Below are positions 27,107 through 37,200 of a DNA stretch of 64,000 nucleotides, piece after piece. The notes under the pieces were generated by a model. It did not search any database. It was not told the DNA's origin and was given only the letters and a program-made list of their open reading frames with translations. The stretch is from Planctomycetota bacterium. Its GTDB lineage: Bacteria; Planctomycetota; UBA1135; UBA2386. Both the position numbers and the translations under genes were made by a program. The stretch is taken from assembly GCA_014192625.1 (NCBI GenBank), contig BJHM01000009.1:23157-87156 (forward strand), written 5' to 3'. Position 1 is the stretch's first letter. The number at the start of each line of letters is the position of its first letter.

Positions 27107-29137
27107 ATGCGTCATTTCAAGATCGCGCTCGCAGTCATTGTCATGCTGATGGCATCTGCGGTTGCGCAACAACCGACTCGGCCGATCCAAGTCGGCATGA
27201 CGCTGACAAAGGCAAAGGCGGCGGCTGCGCGCATCGATGTGCTGCTAGCAGAAGGCCTGCGCCAGCAAAACCTGCTGCCGATGCCGCTCAGCAAAGATGC
27301 GACCTTTCTGCGACGCAGTTATCTGACCTTATCCGGCCGCATTCCGGACCAGGCAGAGGCGGAGGCATTTTTCGATAGCAAAGCAACCGACAAGCGCGCG
27401 CTGCTCATCGACCAGTTGCTCGACTCACCGGGACACACGAGCACGACTGTCAACTGGTGGTTTGATTTGTTGCGCGTCAAATCACGGCAACGTCAGATCA
27501 GCGGCGAGCCATTCGCACACTGGCTGCGCGAGGCCGTGCGCACCGATCTTCCCTACGATCAGTTCGTGCGCCAAATGCTAACGGCGACGGGACCCGCCCA
27601 TGCGGAGGGCGCCGGCGCCACCGGTTTTTTGCTGCGCGATGCGAACATGCCGCACGACGCGATGGCCAACACCCTGCGGTTGTTCCTCGGCACGCGACTC
27701 GAATGCGCGCAATGCCACAACCACCCGTTCGATCACTGGACACAAAAAGAGTTCTTCGAGATGGCCGCCTTCTTTGGTGGCATCAAGTATCGAGCTGAAC
27801 TCAACCGCGAGTTCATGACGACAATGCGCACTGCCGCTAACACCGGCGATGATCGCGCAAAGCAAGCCGCGCGCAATCTGATCCAAAGCTTGACGGCTGG
27901 AATCTCTGGCACCGGATCTGGCATCGAACGCCTGCCCGATGACTACAAATATGAGGACGCAAAGCCCAAACAGCAGGTGTTCGCCACGACGCTGTTTGGC
28001 GCCAAGGTCAATTTGCCGCGAGCCAAAAGCGAGCCGGTAGTGCGTTCACGCATGCGGCAAAGGGAAGAGGCCGCACCGCAGCCAGAAAACCAATCGCGTG
28101 AGGCACTCGCAAAGTGGCTCACCACAGCACAAAACCAGCGCTTCATCACCGTGATCACCAATCGCATCTGGCAGCGCACCTTTGGTCGCGGCCTGATAGA
28201 TCCCGTGGACGATTTGAAGGACGACACGAAGGCCGTCCACCCAGAGCTGCAGAGTTATCTTGAGTCCCTGCTCATCGACTTGAAGTTTGATCTGCGGCAG
28301 TTTGAACGCGTGCTGTGCCTTTCGCAGTTATTTCAACGTGAATGTCCGACTACCGACCCGACGCCAGATCAGGCCTATGCATTTGCCGGCCCGGTGCTGC
28401 GCCGCATGTCCGCCGAGCAACTGTGGGATTCGCTGCTGACGTTGGTCTACGAGGATCTCGACCAACGTATTCGAGACACTGATGCACGCGCTCGCGATTC
28501 CTACGAACGCTTTGCCAAGGCCCTGGTAGCAACACCCGAGGAGTTGCAAGCCTTGCTGCAACGCGGCCGCCCCGCAACGCCCGCCGCCACTGTCGCGAGT
28601 TTGCCGCAAGACAGCGAGCAACGGCAACAGGCGCGCACTCTGCTGCGGCAGTTCACACTGGCACAAAAACAAAACAACGCAGCGGAAGTTGCGCGCCTCA
28701 CCAGCGCCTTGCGCGAGCTTGGCTTGCCCGTGCCGGGTGAACGCGCGGCACGCGGTCGTGAAGGCGATCTCATTCGTGCCAGCGATCTCGTCCAACCAGC
28801 CCCTCAGGGCCACCTGCTGCGGCAGTTCGGCCAGTCGGACCGGGAAACGATCGATGGTGCTAACCGCGAAGCCAATGTGCCTCAGGCGTTGACGCTTCTA
28901 AACGGGTTCCTCGATCAACGCGTGCTGAGCGGCGCGTCGAGCCTCAGACAAAAACTTGCCAGCGCGCAGACCACCACAAACCGCATCCGCACAGCCTACC
29001 TGTCGACCTTGAGTCGAGAGCCGCGCAGCGACGAACAGAGCCGTTGGCAAACGACGGTGGATCGCGATGGCGACAACGGCCTGCGCGACCTGGTTTGGGT
29101 CCTCTGCAACTCCAACGAGTTCCGCTTTATCCCATGA
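27107..29137 (+). CDS. Secreted DUF1549/DUF1553 planctomycete protein, locus 1
   Basis: A 676-residue exported protein with a signal peptide (MRHFKIALAVIVMLMASAVA-QQ). It has the PSCyt2/DUF1549 domain (FLRRSYLTLSGRIPDQAEAE, then RLECAQCHNHPFDHW with a CxxCH haem-like motif, and EMAAFFGGIKYRAE) and the PSD1/DUF1553 domain (LAKWLTTAQNQRFITVITNR, RIWQRTFGRGLIDPVDDL, LCLSQLFQRECP). Unlike the paralogue at 34225 it lacks the N-terminal cytochrome domain. That domain is instead encoded two genes downstream (30542). The function of the family is not known. It overlaps the DUF1501 gene by four bases (ATGA). Confidence 0.92.
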   Translation: MRHFKIALAVIVMLMASAVAQQPTRPIQVGMTLTKAKAAAARIDVLLAEGLRQQNLLPMPLSKDATFLRRSYLTLSGRIPDQAEAEAFFDSKATDKRALLIDQLLDSPGHTSTTVNWWFDLLRVKSRQRQISGEPFAHWLREAVRTDLPYDQFVRQMLTATGPAHAEGAGATGFLLRDANMPHDAMANTLRLFLGTRLECAQCHNHPFDHWTQKEFFEMAAFFGGIKYRAELNREFMTTMRTAANTGDDRAKQAARNLIQSLTAGISGTGSGIERLPDDYKYEDAKPKQQVFATTLFGAKVNLPRAKSEPVVRSRMRQREEAAPQPENQSREALAKWLTTAQNQRFITVITNRIWQRTFGRGLIDPVDDLKDDTKAVHPELQSYLESLLIDLKFDLRQFERVLCLSQLFQRECPTTDPTPDQAYAFAGPVLRRMSAEQLWDSLLTLVYEDLDQRIRDTDARARDSYERFAKALVATPEELQALLQRGRPATPAATVASLPQDSEQRQQARTLLRQFTLAQKQNNAAEVARLTSALRELGLPVPGERAARGREGDLIRASDLVQPAPQGHLLRQFGQSDRETIDGANREANVPQALTLLNGFLDQRVLSGASSLRQKLASAQTTTNRIRTAYLSTLSREPRSDEQSRWQTTVDRDGDNGLRDLVWVLCNSNEFRFIP

Positions 29138-30477
29138 GCAAACACCCGCTGAAAACCGCGGCTCATACTGCGGATGAACCAACCCGGCGCGCTTTTGCCT
29201 GCGCCCTCGCCAGCCGATTGCTGGGCGTCACCGTTGGCCTTGGCTGCACGGGAATACTTCGGTCGCTGGCAGCGACGACGAGGCCTGCGCTTGCCGCCGC
29301 TGGGATTCCGGTTCATACCCCGCGCGGCCGCACCAAGTCGGTGATCTACCTTTTTATGCGCGGCGGCATGTCGCACCTTGACACGCTTGATCCCAAACCC
29401 GGCGCGCGGACCCAAGGCCCAACGCAGACGATTCGCACGCACGCCGATGGGGTTCGTTTGGGCCACTACTTCGAGAAGCTAGCAGAACAAATGGACAAGG
29501 CCGTCATCGTGCGATCGATGACCAGCAAGCAAGGGGCGCATCCGCAAGCGCAGTACCTGCTGCGCACCAGCTACGAACAACGCGGCACGATCCAGCATCC
29601 GAGTCTCGGCGGCTTCGTCAACCTGCTCGCCGGCAAGCAAAATGCGACGCTGCCCGGTCACGTCATCATCGGCGGTGGCAGCGACATGCCATCGGCAGGG
29701 TTCTTGCCGCCCCACTTTGCGGCACTGCCGATTGGTGATCCAGACAGTGGACTGCAAAACGCACGGCTGCCCCTGGGGATCAACGATGCGCGCTTCGAGC
29801 AGCGCATGAAAGCATTGGCAGCGATGAACCAATCGTTCCAAGTGAACCACGCGCAACGCGAGGTTAAAGCCTACTCAGATCTGTACGCTGAAGCCGTGCG
29901 CCTGATGCGCAGCGAAGACCTTGCGGCCTTCGACATCGAAGTTGAGTCGGCCGCAATGCACGCCGCATATGGCGCTGACAATCCATTCGGTGCCGGCTGC
30001 CTGCTCGCACGCCGATTGGTCGAACACGGGGTGCGCTTCATCGAAATCGTAAGCAATGGCTGGGACACGCACGCCGACAACTTTGACCGGCTCGATGACC
30101 TGACTCCATCGGTCGACCAGGGACTTGCGGCACTGCTTGCCGACCTCGACGGCCGCGGCCTGCTGGAGGAGACCATGGTGGTGCTCGCAACGGAGTTCGG
30201 TCGCACGCCGGACATCGACCAGGACCAGGGCCGCAACCACTTCCCGAAGGCGTTCAGTTGCCTGCTGGCCGGCGGCGGTATCCAGGGTGGTCGCGCTTAC
30301 GGCAGCACGGATGACGAGGGCCGCGAAGTGCGGGACAACCCGGTCACGATTCAGGACTTCAACGCAACCATCGCTGCGAACCTAGGCCTACCGCTCAGTC
30401 AGGTCGTTGTTTCACCTAGTGGCCGCCCATTCACGCTCGCCGACAAAGGCCAGCCAATCGACGAACTCGTTGCATGA
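29134..30477 (+). CDS. DUF1501 exported protein, locus 1
   Basis: A 447-residue DUF1501 protein, an alkaline-phosphatase/sulfatase-like fold of unknown substrate. The start ATG 29134 overlaps the upstream stop. The N-terminus has a twin-arginine-like motif (TRRAFACA) and a hydrophobic stretch, so export by Tat is likely. Family motifs are VIYLFMRGGMSHLDTLDPKP, FGAGCLLARRLVEHGVRFIE, NGWDTHADNF and VVLATEFGRTPDIDQDQGRN. It is always paired with DUF1549/DUF1553 proteins in planctomycetes, as here. Confidence 0.92.
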   Translation: MSKHPLKTAAHTADEPTRRAFACALASRLLGVTVGLGCTGILRSLAATTRPALAAAGIPVHTPRGRTKSVIYLFMRGGMSHLDTLDPKPGARTQGPTQTIRTHADGVRLGHYFEKLAEQMDKAVIVRSMTSKQGAHPQAQYLLRTSYEQRGTIQHPSLGGFVNLLAGKQNATLPGHVIIGGGSDMPSAGFLPPHFAALPIGDPDSGLQNARLPLGINDARFEQRMKALAAMNQSFQVNHAQREVKAYSDLYAEAVRLMRSEDLAAFDIEVESAAMHAAYGADNPFGAGCLLARRLVEHGVRFIEIVSNGWDTHADNFDRLDDLTPSVDQGLAALLADLDGRGLLEETMVVLATEFGRTPDIDQDQGRNHFPKAFSCLLAGGGIQGGRAYGSTDDEGREVRDNPVTIQDFNATIAANLGLPLSQVVVSPSGRPFTLADKGQPIDELVA

Positions 30478-30541
30478 CGGGCTCGCTTTGCAACGCCGCA
30501 GTGATAAGAAAAAACCCTGCGCTACGATTCTTCCAACACTC

Positions 30542-31096
30542 ATGATCATGAACCGATTCATAGCGCTGATCCTCACGACAACTACCCTGCTGGTGCCGGC
30601 TGCACTGTTTGCGCAATCCAAGGGCGACAAAGCCAAGGATCCCGCCAAAGGCGATACAGCAAATACCCCGGTCGCCGAGAAGGTCGACTTCCAAAAGCAG
30701 ATCTGGCCGATCCTTGAGAAGCGTTGCATCGAGTGCCACTCGGCGCCGGTCACGGATGCGAGCGGCAAGGCGAAGAAGCCCAAAGGCGGAGTCATCTTCA
30801 ACAACAAAGCGGACATGTTGACGAGCAAGAAGGGCAAGTTGGTGGTCGCCAAGAAGTCCGCCGACAGCATGATGATCCACTCGATCTCGCTCCCCGCCGA
30901 CGACGAAGACCGCATGCCGCCAGCGAAGAAGGGTGATCCGCTGGCAAAGGAGGACATAAAGCTCCTGGCGGATTGGATCGATCAGGGCGCCAACTTCGGC
31001 GAGTGGACGGGCAAGAAGGACGGCAAAAAAGACGGGGAGAAGCCGACCAGCGATGCCCCGCCAAAGAGTGACAAGGGGCCGGCCAAAGGAGTTTGA
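30542..31096 (+). CDS. Exported cytochrome c-like (PSCyt1-type) protein ending at an in-frame TGA
   Basis: A 184-residue product with a signal peptide (MIMNRFIALILTTTTLLVPA, cleavage near LFAQ; an ATG at 30548 is an alternative start). It has a single class I cytochrome domain: DFQKQIWPILEKRCIECHSA with the CxxCH haem site, KGGVIFNNKADML, then LPADDEDRMPPAKKGDPLAK with a Met axial-ligand candidate. A charged, Lys-rich tail ends at TGA 31094. The same frame continues without another stop into a leucine-rich-repeat segment up to 31660. Known relatives carry both parts in one chain, so this is probably the front half of an interrupted gene. It closes the DUF1549-DUF1501 unit. Confidence 0.85.
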   Translation: MIMNRFIALILTTTTLLVPAALFAQSKGDKAKDPAKGDTANTPVAEKVDFQKQIWPILEKRCIECHSAPVTDASGKAKKPKGGVIFNNKADMLTSKKGKLVVAKKSADSMMIHSISLPADDEDRMPPAKKGDPLAKEDIKLLADWIDQGANFGEWTGKKDGKKDGEKPTSDAPPKSDKGPAKGV

Positions 31097-31660
31097 CTGC
31101 CAGAGGCCCTGCAAAGCCTCGCCCAATCACTTCCAGCCCTGTCGGATGAGGACCGCAAAGCCCTGCTGGCAGCCCATGCGCGAATCGAACCGATCGACGG
31201 CACGTCGCTGCTAGACGTTTCGTTTTTTGGTGCCGAAGAGCAGGTCGGTGATAAAGAACTGAAGGCTCTCCTGCAGTGGCAAAATCACATCGCCTCCTTG
31301 CGACTCGCGCACACTCGCATCAGCGACCAGGGCGGCGCGATTCTTGGCGCGCTGCCAAACCTCGTGCATCTTGACTTGCGGGAAACGGCCATCGGCGATG
31401 TGACCGTGGGCAAGCTTGGCAAGCTCGCACACCTGTCATCGCTCAACTTGTTCGGCACCAAAGTGCAAGACGCGGGCCTCTCGAGCTTGGCGACTTGCAG
31501 TTCACTGCGCCAACTCTACGTCTGGCAGACTGACGTCTCAGCGCAGGCGGTCTGCGATCTGCAGCTCAAGTTGCCGAAGGCGCGGATCGTATTCGCAGCA
31601 GACCTGCCACAACCCGCGGCCGACTCCGCAGATCGTCCACGGCGCCGAGGCGGCAAGTAA
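31097..31660 (+). pseudogene. Leucine-rich-repeat half of the interrupted cytochrome-LRR gene
   Basis: Directly after the TGA at 31094 the same frame stays open for 187 codons. It begins LPEALQSLAQSLPALSDEDR, then has about four leucine-rich repeats (HIASLRLAHTRISDQGG, NLVHLDLRETAIGDV, HLSSLNLFGTKVQDAGL, SLRQLYVWQTDVSAQAV) and a basic end. There is no ATG, GTG or TTG in frame for the first 67 codons; the first is a TTG at 31298, inside a repeat. This argues against an independent gene and for a nonsense-split cytochrome-LRR protein, stop readthrough, or a sequence error. Confidence 0.75.
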
Positions 31661-31671
31661 CGGTGTCCGAT

Positions 31672-31694
31672 GCGCGCGGCCACTTGCCGCGCGC
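31672..31694. terminator. GC-rich hairpin between convergent genes
   Basis: GCGCGCGGC-CACTT-GCCGCGCGC is a perfect 9-bp stem with a 5-base loop. It lies between the LRR segment (stop at 31660) and the secreted protein gene on the other strand (stop at 31704), where a bidirectional terminator is expected. There is no T-run. Confidence 0.55.
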
Positions 31695-31703
31695 GGCGAA
31701 TCG

Positions 31704-33353
31704 CTACGGGCAGCCTGACAGCAGGTTGCCAATGCGGATGCGCAAGCCTGAGCTGAGGTTGAAGTTGCCCAGCAAGGCACCACCGGCTTGGATGTTGAAC
31801 GACTGGAAGTCCATTCGCATCCCTTCAAACACCACGTCGTTTGGGATCGAGAGCGGCAACGAAGCAACTCCCTGCGGATTGCTGAAGACCATGAATGGCG
31901 CAGATACCGACGAGGTGCTCGCCGAGTAGAGCGTGCAGCCCGTGGCCAAGACGGTCGAGCCTTCGAGAGTGCTAAAGACAAAGCCGCAAGCCACGGACGC
32001 CGGGTTGCCTCTGGACTCCAGCGCGAAGGTGGCATTCCCCAGGCTGGCTCGGGCTGGGTTACCGGTCGCGCACAAGGTCGGCGCAGTTGGATTGCCGCAA
32101 CCAAGACCAAGCGTCGCGTTAAACAAGCCCATTGGTGCGGTGCCCGAGACGTTAACCGTCAATGCGCCGGCGCCAATGTCAAACTGATCGAGGCTGAGGC
32201 CCTGACCAATGAGCGGTGCTGCATCGCTGTCAAACCAGAAGTTGAACAGGCAGTTCCAACGCAGCGGGTTGGAAACGGTCGAAAATGAAATCTGGCTGCC
32301 AATGCGCGCAGAGGTCCAGTCGTTGGCCGCACTCTGATCGATGTCGCGGAAGCCCATGTTACTTACCTGGGCGGTCGGACAGACCGGCAAGCGGAACGCG
32401 CCAAGGCCGCGCTTGTTGTCGCGATTCTGAACCGCATATTCGTAGTGATAGATGCCGTTGATCGGACCAGTGACCTTGACGGCAACGTAGAAGCGACCGT
32501 CGTCCCCCGCGTTCGGGCTCGACGTCATCGTGGAACCATTCCAGCGTTGCACAATCGGACCGTTGATGAAGTTGACGCCATCCGTCATCTGCCAACTGGT
32601 GCCGTTCCACACCGACGTGAACTGACGCGAGCCTACGTTATTGAGGCGATTCAGTTCGGGCTCACCAGGGCACAGGTAGCCTGACTGGAAGAAGTAGTTG
32701 GCACCAGGGACTATGAGATCCTGATCAGCAACGCGCACTTGGTGATTGAGTGTCGAGTTCAGCACATTGGCCTGTTGACTGCCTAGGCTGCGCACACCGT
32801 CGCACAGTTGCGAGGCTGGCGCCTGCGGCTCACCACGATCAAAGTGCGAGCACACCGGGTCCCACGTGCCGAGCCAAGGATTGATTTCCTCAGGGGGGCC
32901 GAGCCAGTAGTGGTCCACCGCCTGATAATTTGCGTAGGTATCGGAGCACCCGACCTCAACCTGATTGAAGTTGCCCGGGCCCGCGCAGGTACCGCAACCA
33001 CTCGGATCATTGCTCGATCCGAACGTGTGCTTCACCCAACCCCAGTTGGAAATCTGCACAAAGCGACCATTCGACTCGCGACAGACTAGATAATGGATGT
33101 AAGCGTGCGCAGGGCTCATCGGTGCCGTGAACGAAATCGGCGCCGTGCCAGGGTTGCAGACTGTCGTCCATGCCCCCATCGCGCCAGCACCGTTGGGGTA
33201 GGTGCCGATGCGTTGAAACTGCGCCACTGCCCACGTGTTGATCAACATCAAGTCGCGGCCAGGGATCACGTTGGACTGAGCCGAGGCGAGACTCGAGAAA
33301 CCGAGTGCCGCTCCAACTATCCAGACAAACGAAGCACTTGAGAATCGCGTCAT
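31704..33353 (-). CDS. Secreted protein of unknown function with a planctomycete-type C-terminal domain
   Basis: About 549 residues from ATG 33353, the first residue of a good signal peptide (MTRFSSASFVWIVGAALGFS, cleavage after SLASAQ). The upstream frame to 33539 is not export-like. The middle has many paired Cys and Trp residues (SGCGTCAGPGNFNQVEVGC, YANYQAVDHYWLGPPEEINP). The last 150 residues (LGCGNPTAPTLCATGNPARA to GLRIRIGNLLSGC) look like the beta-sandwich ends that I associate with secreted proteins of UBA1135-like planctomycetes, from memory. No catalytic motif was recognised. It may be a surface or extracellular protein. Confidence 0.78.
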   Translation of the reverse strand: MTRFSSASFVWIVGAALGFSSLASAQSNVIPGRDLMLINTWAVAQFQRIGTYPNGAGAMGAWTTVCNPGTAPISFTAPMSPAHAYIHYLVCRESNGRFVQISNWGWVKHTFGSSNDPSGCGTCAGPGNFNQVEVGCSDTYANYQAVDHYWLGPPEEINPWLGTWDPVCSHFDRGEPQAPASQLCDGVRSLGSQQANVLNSTLNHQVRVADQDLIVPGANYFFQSGYLCPGEPELNRLNNVGSRQFTSVWNGTSWQMTDGVNFINGPIVQRWNGSTMTSSPNAGDDGRFYVAVKVTGPINGIYHYEYAVQNRDNKRGLGAFRLPVCPTAQVSNMGFRDIDQSAANDWTSARIGSQISFSTVSNPLRWNCLFNFWFDSDAAPLIGQGLSLDQFDIGAGALTVNVSGTAPMGLFNATLGLGCGNPTAPTLCATGNPARASLGNATFALESRGNPASVACGFVFSTLEGSTVLATGCTLYSASTSSVSAPFMVFSNPQGVASLPLSIPNDVVFEGMRMDFQSFNIQAGGALLGNFNLSSGLRIRIGNLLSGCP

Positions 33354-34224
33354 GTTCAAGGGTAGTTCAGGTTGAAAGAGGTAAGCGCGGTGAGCATAGC
33401 AAACATTTTCGTTCAGATGTGCAGCTACAATGGCAAGGGAACTTCCTGCCAACGGCCAACGCGGAATATTTGCAGCACACAGGGCTCGCCTGCCAAAGTC
33501 GCAAGCCCACCAAAAAGTCGCGGTCCCATGGGTGACCACGTCGTGCCCCTGCGGTCAGGTGGTGAAGCGGCCTAGTTTTTGAAGCACCAAAAAAACTGCT
33601 GTGGCTCCATCTGCAGCGGCTGTTCCCCGCCAGTCCCGATTCGTGAAACTGGCAGATTCTTGCGAACTCGACACTAAATCTCCACCTCGCGTTTAGTGCG
33701 CACTACCGCAACACAACACCATGGCCGAAAAAATGCCGTGCGAATGGTGGACCGCAATCGCGGACTTTGATGTCTCTGTCGGCACAACGGCCGCCTTGCG
33801 CCACTGACCAAAATCCGGGTTCGCAGTCACCCATCCATCGCGATCTCGCCATGGACGTTGGCTCTAGCCCCCACCTCGCGCAAGGAATGGCCGGCCAGTA
33901 GGGCCCCGGAAAACCGTCGCGGGCGAAATCCCTCGAAGGTGCTGTGCCACCACTGGCACGAAGTCGCTGCGGGCCATAGGACAAAGCAATCGCAAACGCG
34001 GGCCCCTCACATCTACCCATTGGCACAACGTGCGAGCAAGCAAAGTGACGCAATAGTTTTTGCCCCGCACCACGCGGCCACACCCCTTGCCCGCCGATGC
34101 AAGCCGTCATGGATCGGGCCTTGCGATACGGTTGCACCATCTGCACCATTGGCCACCGCCAATGTAAGCCAGCACCACCATTCGATCACTCGATCTCACT
34201 CAGCAGGTCAATCGCCGCCACATT
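33354..34224. other. Long gene-free stretch between divergent genes
   Basis: About 870 bases between the secreted protein gene (minus) and the DUF1549 gene (plus). No frame shows domain content or protein-like composition. A 28-codon ATG frame at 33721 is too short to call. The region must carry two divergent promoters. A poly-A tract (33589-33596) and several short direct repeats (CTGCACCAT-like near 34135-34152) are present. A non-coding RNA cannot be excluded. Confidence 0.5.
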
Positions 34225-37200
34225 ATGCCCCTCGCGCAAAACGCCATAGTCCGCCGCCTGCTCGCTCTAATCATACTGCTGTTCGTTGCGGTCACCGGCC
34301 GTGCGCAAGACGGCAACGTCATCGAGTTCAACCGCGACATCCTGCCAATCCTCGCGGACAACTGTTTTTCCTGCCATGGATCGGATCGGCAACAACGCAA
34401 GGCGGGTCTGCGGCTCGACACGCGCACCGGACTATTTGGCGCAACAAAGCACGCCACTGTGATCGTGCCGCGCGACCCGGACAATAGTGAACTCTTGCGT
34501 CGGATCACGGCTGCAACTGGCGACGAACACATGCCACCAGCCGCCGCCAAAAAGACGCTGCAACCAAACCAGGTCCGGTTGCTGCGCCAATGGATTTTGC
34601 AGGGCGCAAAATATGAAGGGCACTGGGCATTCCAGCCGATCCGGAGCTTTACGGCGCAGCCAACTACGGACCGCGCCGCGAGCACCGAAATCCTCGATCA
34701 GCTCGTCGAAAAATCGCTGCTTGCACAGCAACTCACTACCTCGCCAAAAGCCGACACCATCACCCTGCTGCGCCGCGCGAGTTTTGATCTGATCGGGTTG
34801 CCGTTATCCGAGGCCTTTGCGGCTGCCTTCGCAGGTTTCCCGCCCGCCTTTGCCTATGAACGCTTCGTCGATCAGCTCCTCGCCTCGCCCCACTTTGGCG
34901 AGCGCATTGCGATCTGGTGGCTCGACCTGGTGCGCTACGCCGACACCGTTGGTTACCACGGCGATCAGCCGATCAGCGTCTCGCCATATCGCGATCACGT
35001 GATCGCTGCGTTCAACGAAAATCAGCCATTCGACCAGTTCACGGTCGAGCAGCTCGCGGGTGATCTGTTGCCAAGTCCCACGATCAAGCAACGCATCGCA
35101 TCGGGCTACAATCGACTTGGGATGATGAGTGCCGAGGGCGGTGTGCAGGACAAGGAATACCTTTCGAAATACCTCGCCGAACGGGTCCGCAATGCAGCGG
35201 GCACCTGGCTCGGCATCACACTTGGCTGCGCCGAGTGCCACGACCACAAGTTCGATCCGTTCACGACGCGCGACTTCTACCGTTTTGCTGCGTTCTTCTC
35301 GGACATCAAAGAACGCGGCCTCTATTCAGGTGCCAACGATGACGGCAACTGGGGCCCGTCTGTAAAAGTGCCGACCACGGCGCAATCGGAACAGCTGGCA
35401 GAACAAGACCGCGCGATAGAGGAGCAGCAGCGTGTGCTCGACACATCTACGCCATCACTGGCTGCTGCGCAGGCTGCATGGGAACAAGCGCAAGTCACGT
35501 GGACCGACATCGCACCGGCCTCGATGCGCGCAAAGAACGGCACGCAGTTGTCGCTGCGCGCGGACGGTGCGATCCTCGCCAGTGGCAGCCGCCCCGACAC
35601 CGAGGTCTACGAGTTGTCGTTCTGCAACTTGCCGGCCGGCGTGACGGCCTTTCGCCTTACGGTGCTGCCCGATGACTCACTGCCAAACCACGGCCCCGGC
35701 CGCGCGGACAACGGCAACTTCGTGCTCACCGAGTTGCTCGTCACAACGCGCAACGGTGCCGAAAAAGCGCAGTCGATCACCTTGCAAAATCCGGTTGCCA
35801 GCTTTGAACAGACCGGCTCTGCAGGCGGCAATCCCTATGGCAAATGGGCGATCGCCGCGGCACTCGACGGCGATGCAAAAGGCAAGACTTTTGGCTGGGC
35901 GGTCATGGCGCAGGCAGGCAAACCGAACGTAGCGATCTTTGAGACCGCCGCGGACCTGACTCTCACGCCGGGCACAACCCTGTCATTCACGCTCGAGCAG
36001 CAGCACGGCGGCGGCAGCCACACACTCGGCTGCTTCCGAATTGCCGTCACCAAAGCGCAACGCCCGATCGCCAACGCCGGGGTGCTGTCGCTCGAGCTTG
36101 CGGCCGCCATCGCAACAAAGGATCACCTGCGCACCGCTGCAGAGCACAATGCATTGGCAACACACTTCCGCAGCATCACGCCGCTGCTAGAGCCAACGCG
36201 CGAGCGCATAAAATCACAAGCACAGCAGCGTAAACTGCTGCTCGCGCAGGTCCCTTCTTCGCCAGTAACCGAGGCGGTGGCAAGGCGCACCGTGCGCGTG
36301 CTGCGACGCGGCAACTGGATGGACGAAACCGGCGAAATCGTCACGGCAGCAATGCCCGCGGTGCTCGCAACAAACGCGCCCGAGGGCCGAGTGCTCACGC
36401 GCCTTGACCTCGCAAACTGGCTCATCTCGGCCGACAACCCGATCACGGCGCGCGTGTTCGTCAACCGCATCTGGAAGCTCTGCTTTGGCAGGGGACTCGC
36501 GCGCAAGCTCGACGATATCGGCACGCAAGGCGAAGCACCGACTCATCCGGAGCTGCTCGATTTTCTCGCTGCCGACTTCCGCGACCACGGGTTTGATGTG
36601 AAGCGACTGATCAAGACGATCGTGATGAGCCGCACCTACCGGCAATCGTCGATCGAGAGCCGCGCGGCCCGAGAGCGCGATCCCGACAACCGTTGGCTCG
36701 CGCGCCAAGGCCGCTTCCGGCTCGACGCTGAGTTGGTGCGCGACAATGCGCTCGCCATCAGTGGCCTGCTGGTGAGCACCATCGGCGGCCGCAGCGTGTT
36801 CCCATATCAACCGAAAGGTTACTGGTCCTACCTCAACTTCCCGACAAGGGAATGGCAAGACGGCACCGAAGACAGTCTCTATCGCCGCGGCCTCTACACA
36901 CACTGGCAGCGGCAATACCTTCATCCCAGCCTGCTCGCATTCGATGCGCCAACGCGCGAAGAGTGCACCGCCGAGCGAGCGCACTCCAACACGCCGCTCC
37001 AGTCGCTCGTATTGCTCAACGATCCGAGCTATGTCGAAGCAGCACGCGCGCTCGCTGAAATCGTGCTACAGCAAAGCGGCCCTTCGCCGCGGCAGCGTCT
37101 CGACTTTGCATTCGGCCGCGCGCTATCGCGGCCTGCAACCGACGCTGAGAGTGCCGTGCTCGAGGCCTTACTGCGGAACAACCTCGCGCAATACACAAAC

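Noticed and set aside
33703..34149. A 148-codon minus-strand frame and a 28-codon ATG frame at 33721
   Set aside because: The composition (many Arg, Cys, Trp, Gly) and lack of motifs match shadow frames; no ribosome-binding site.
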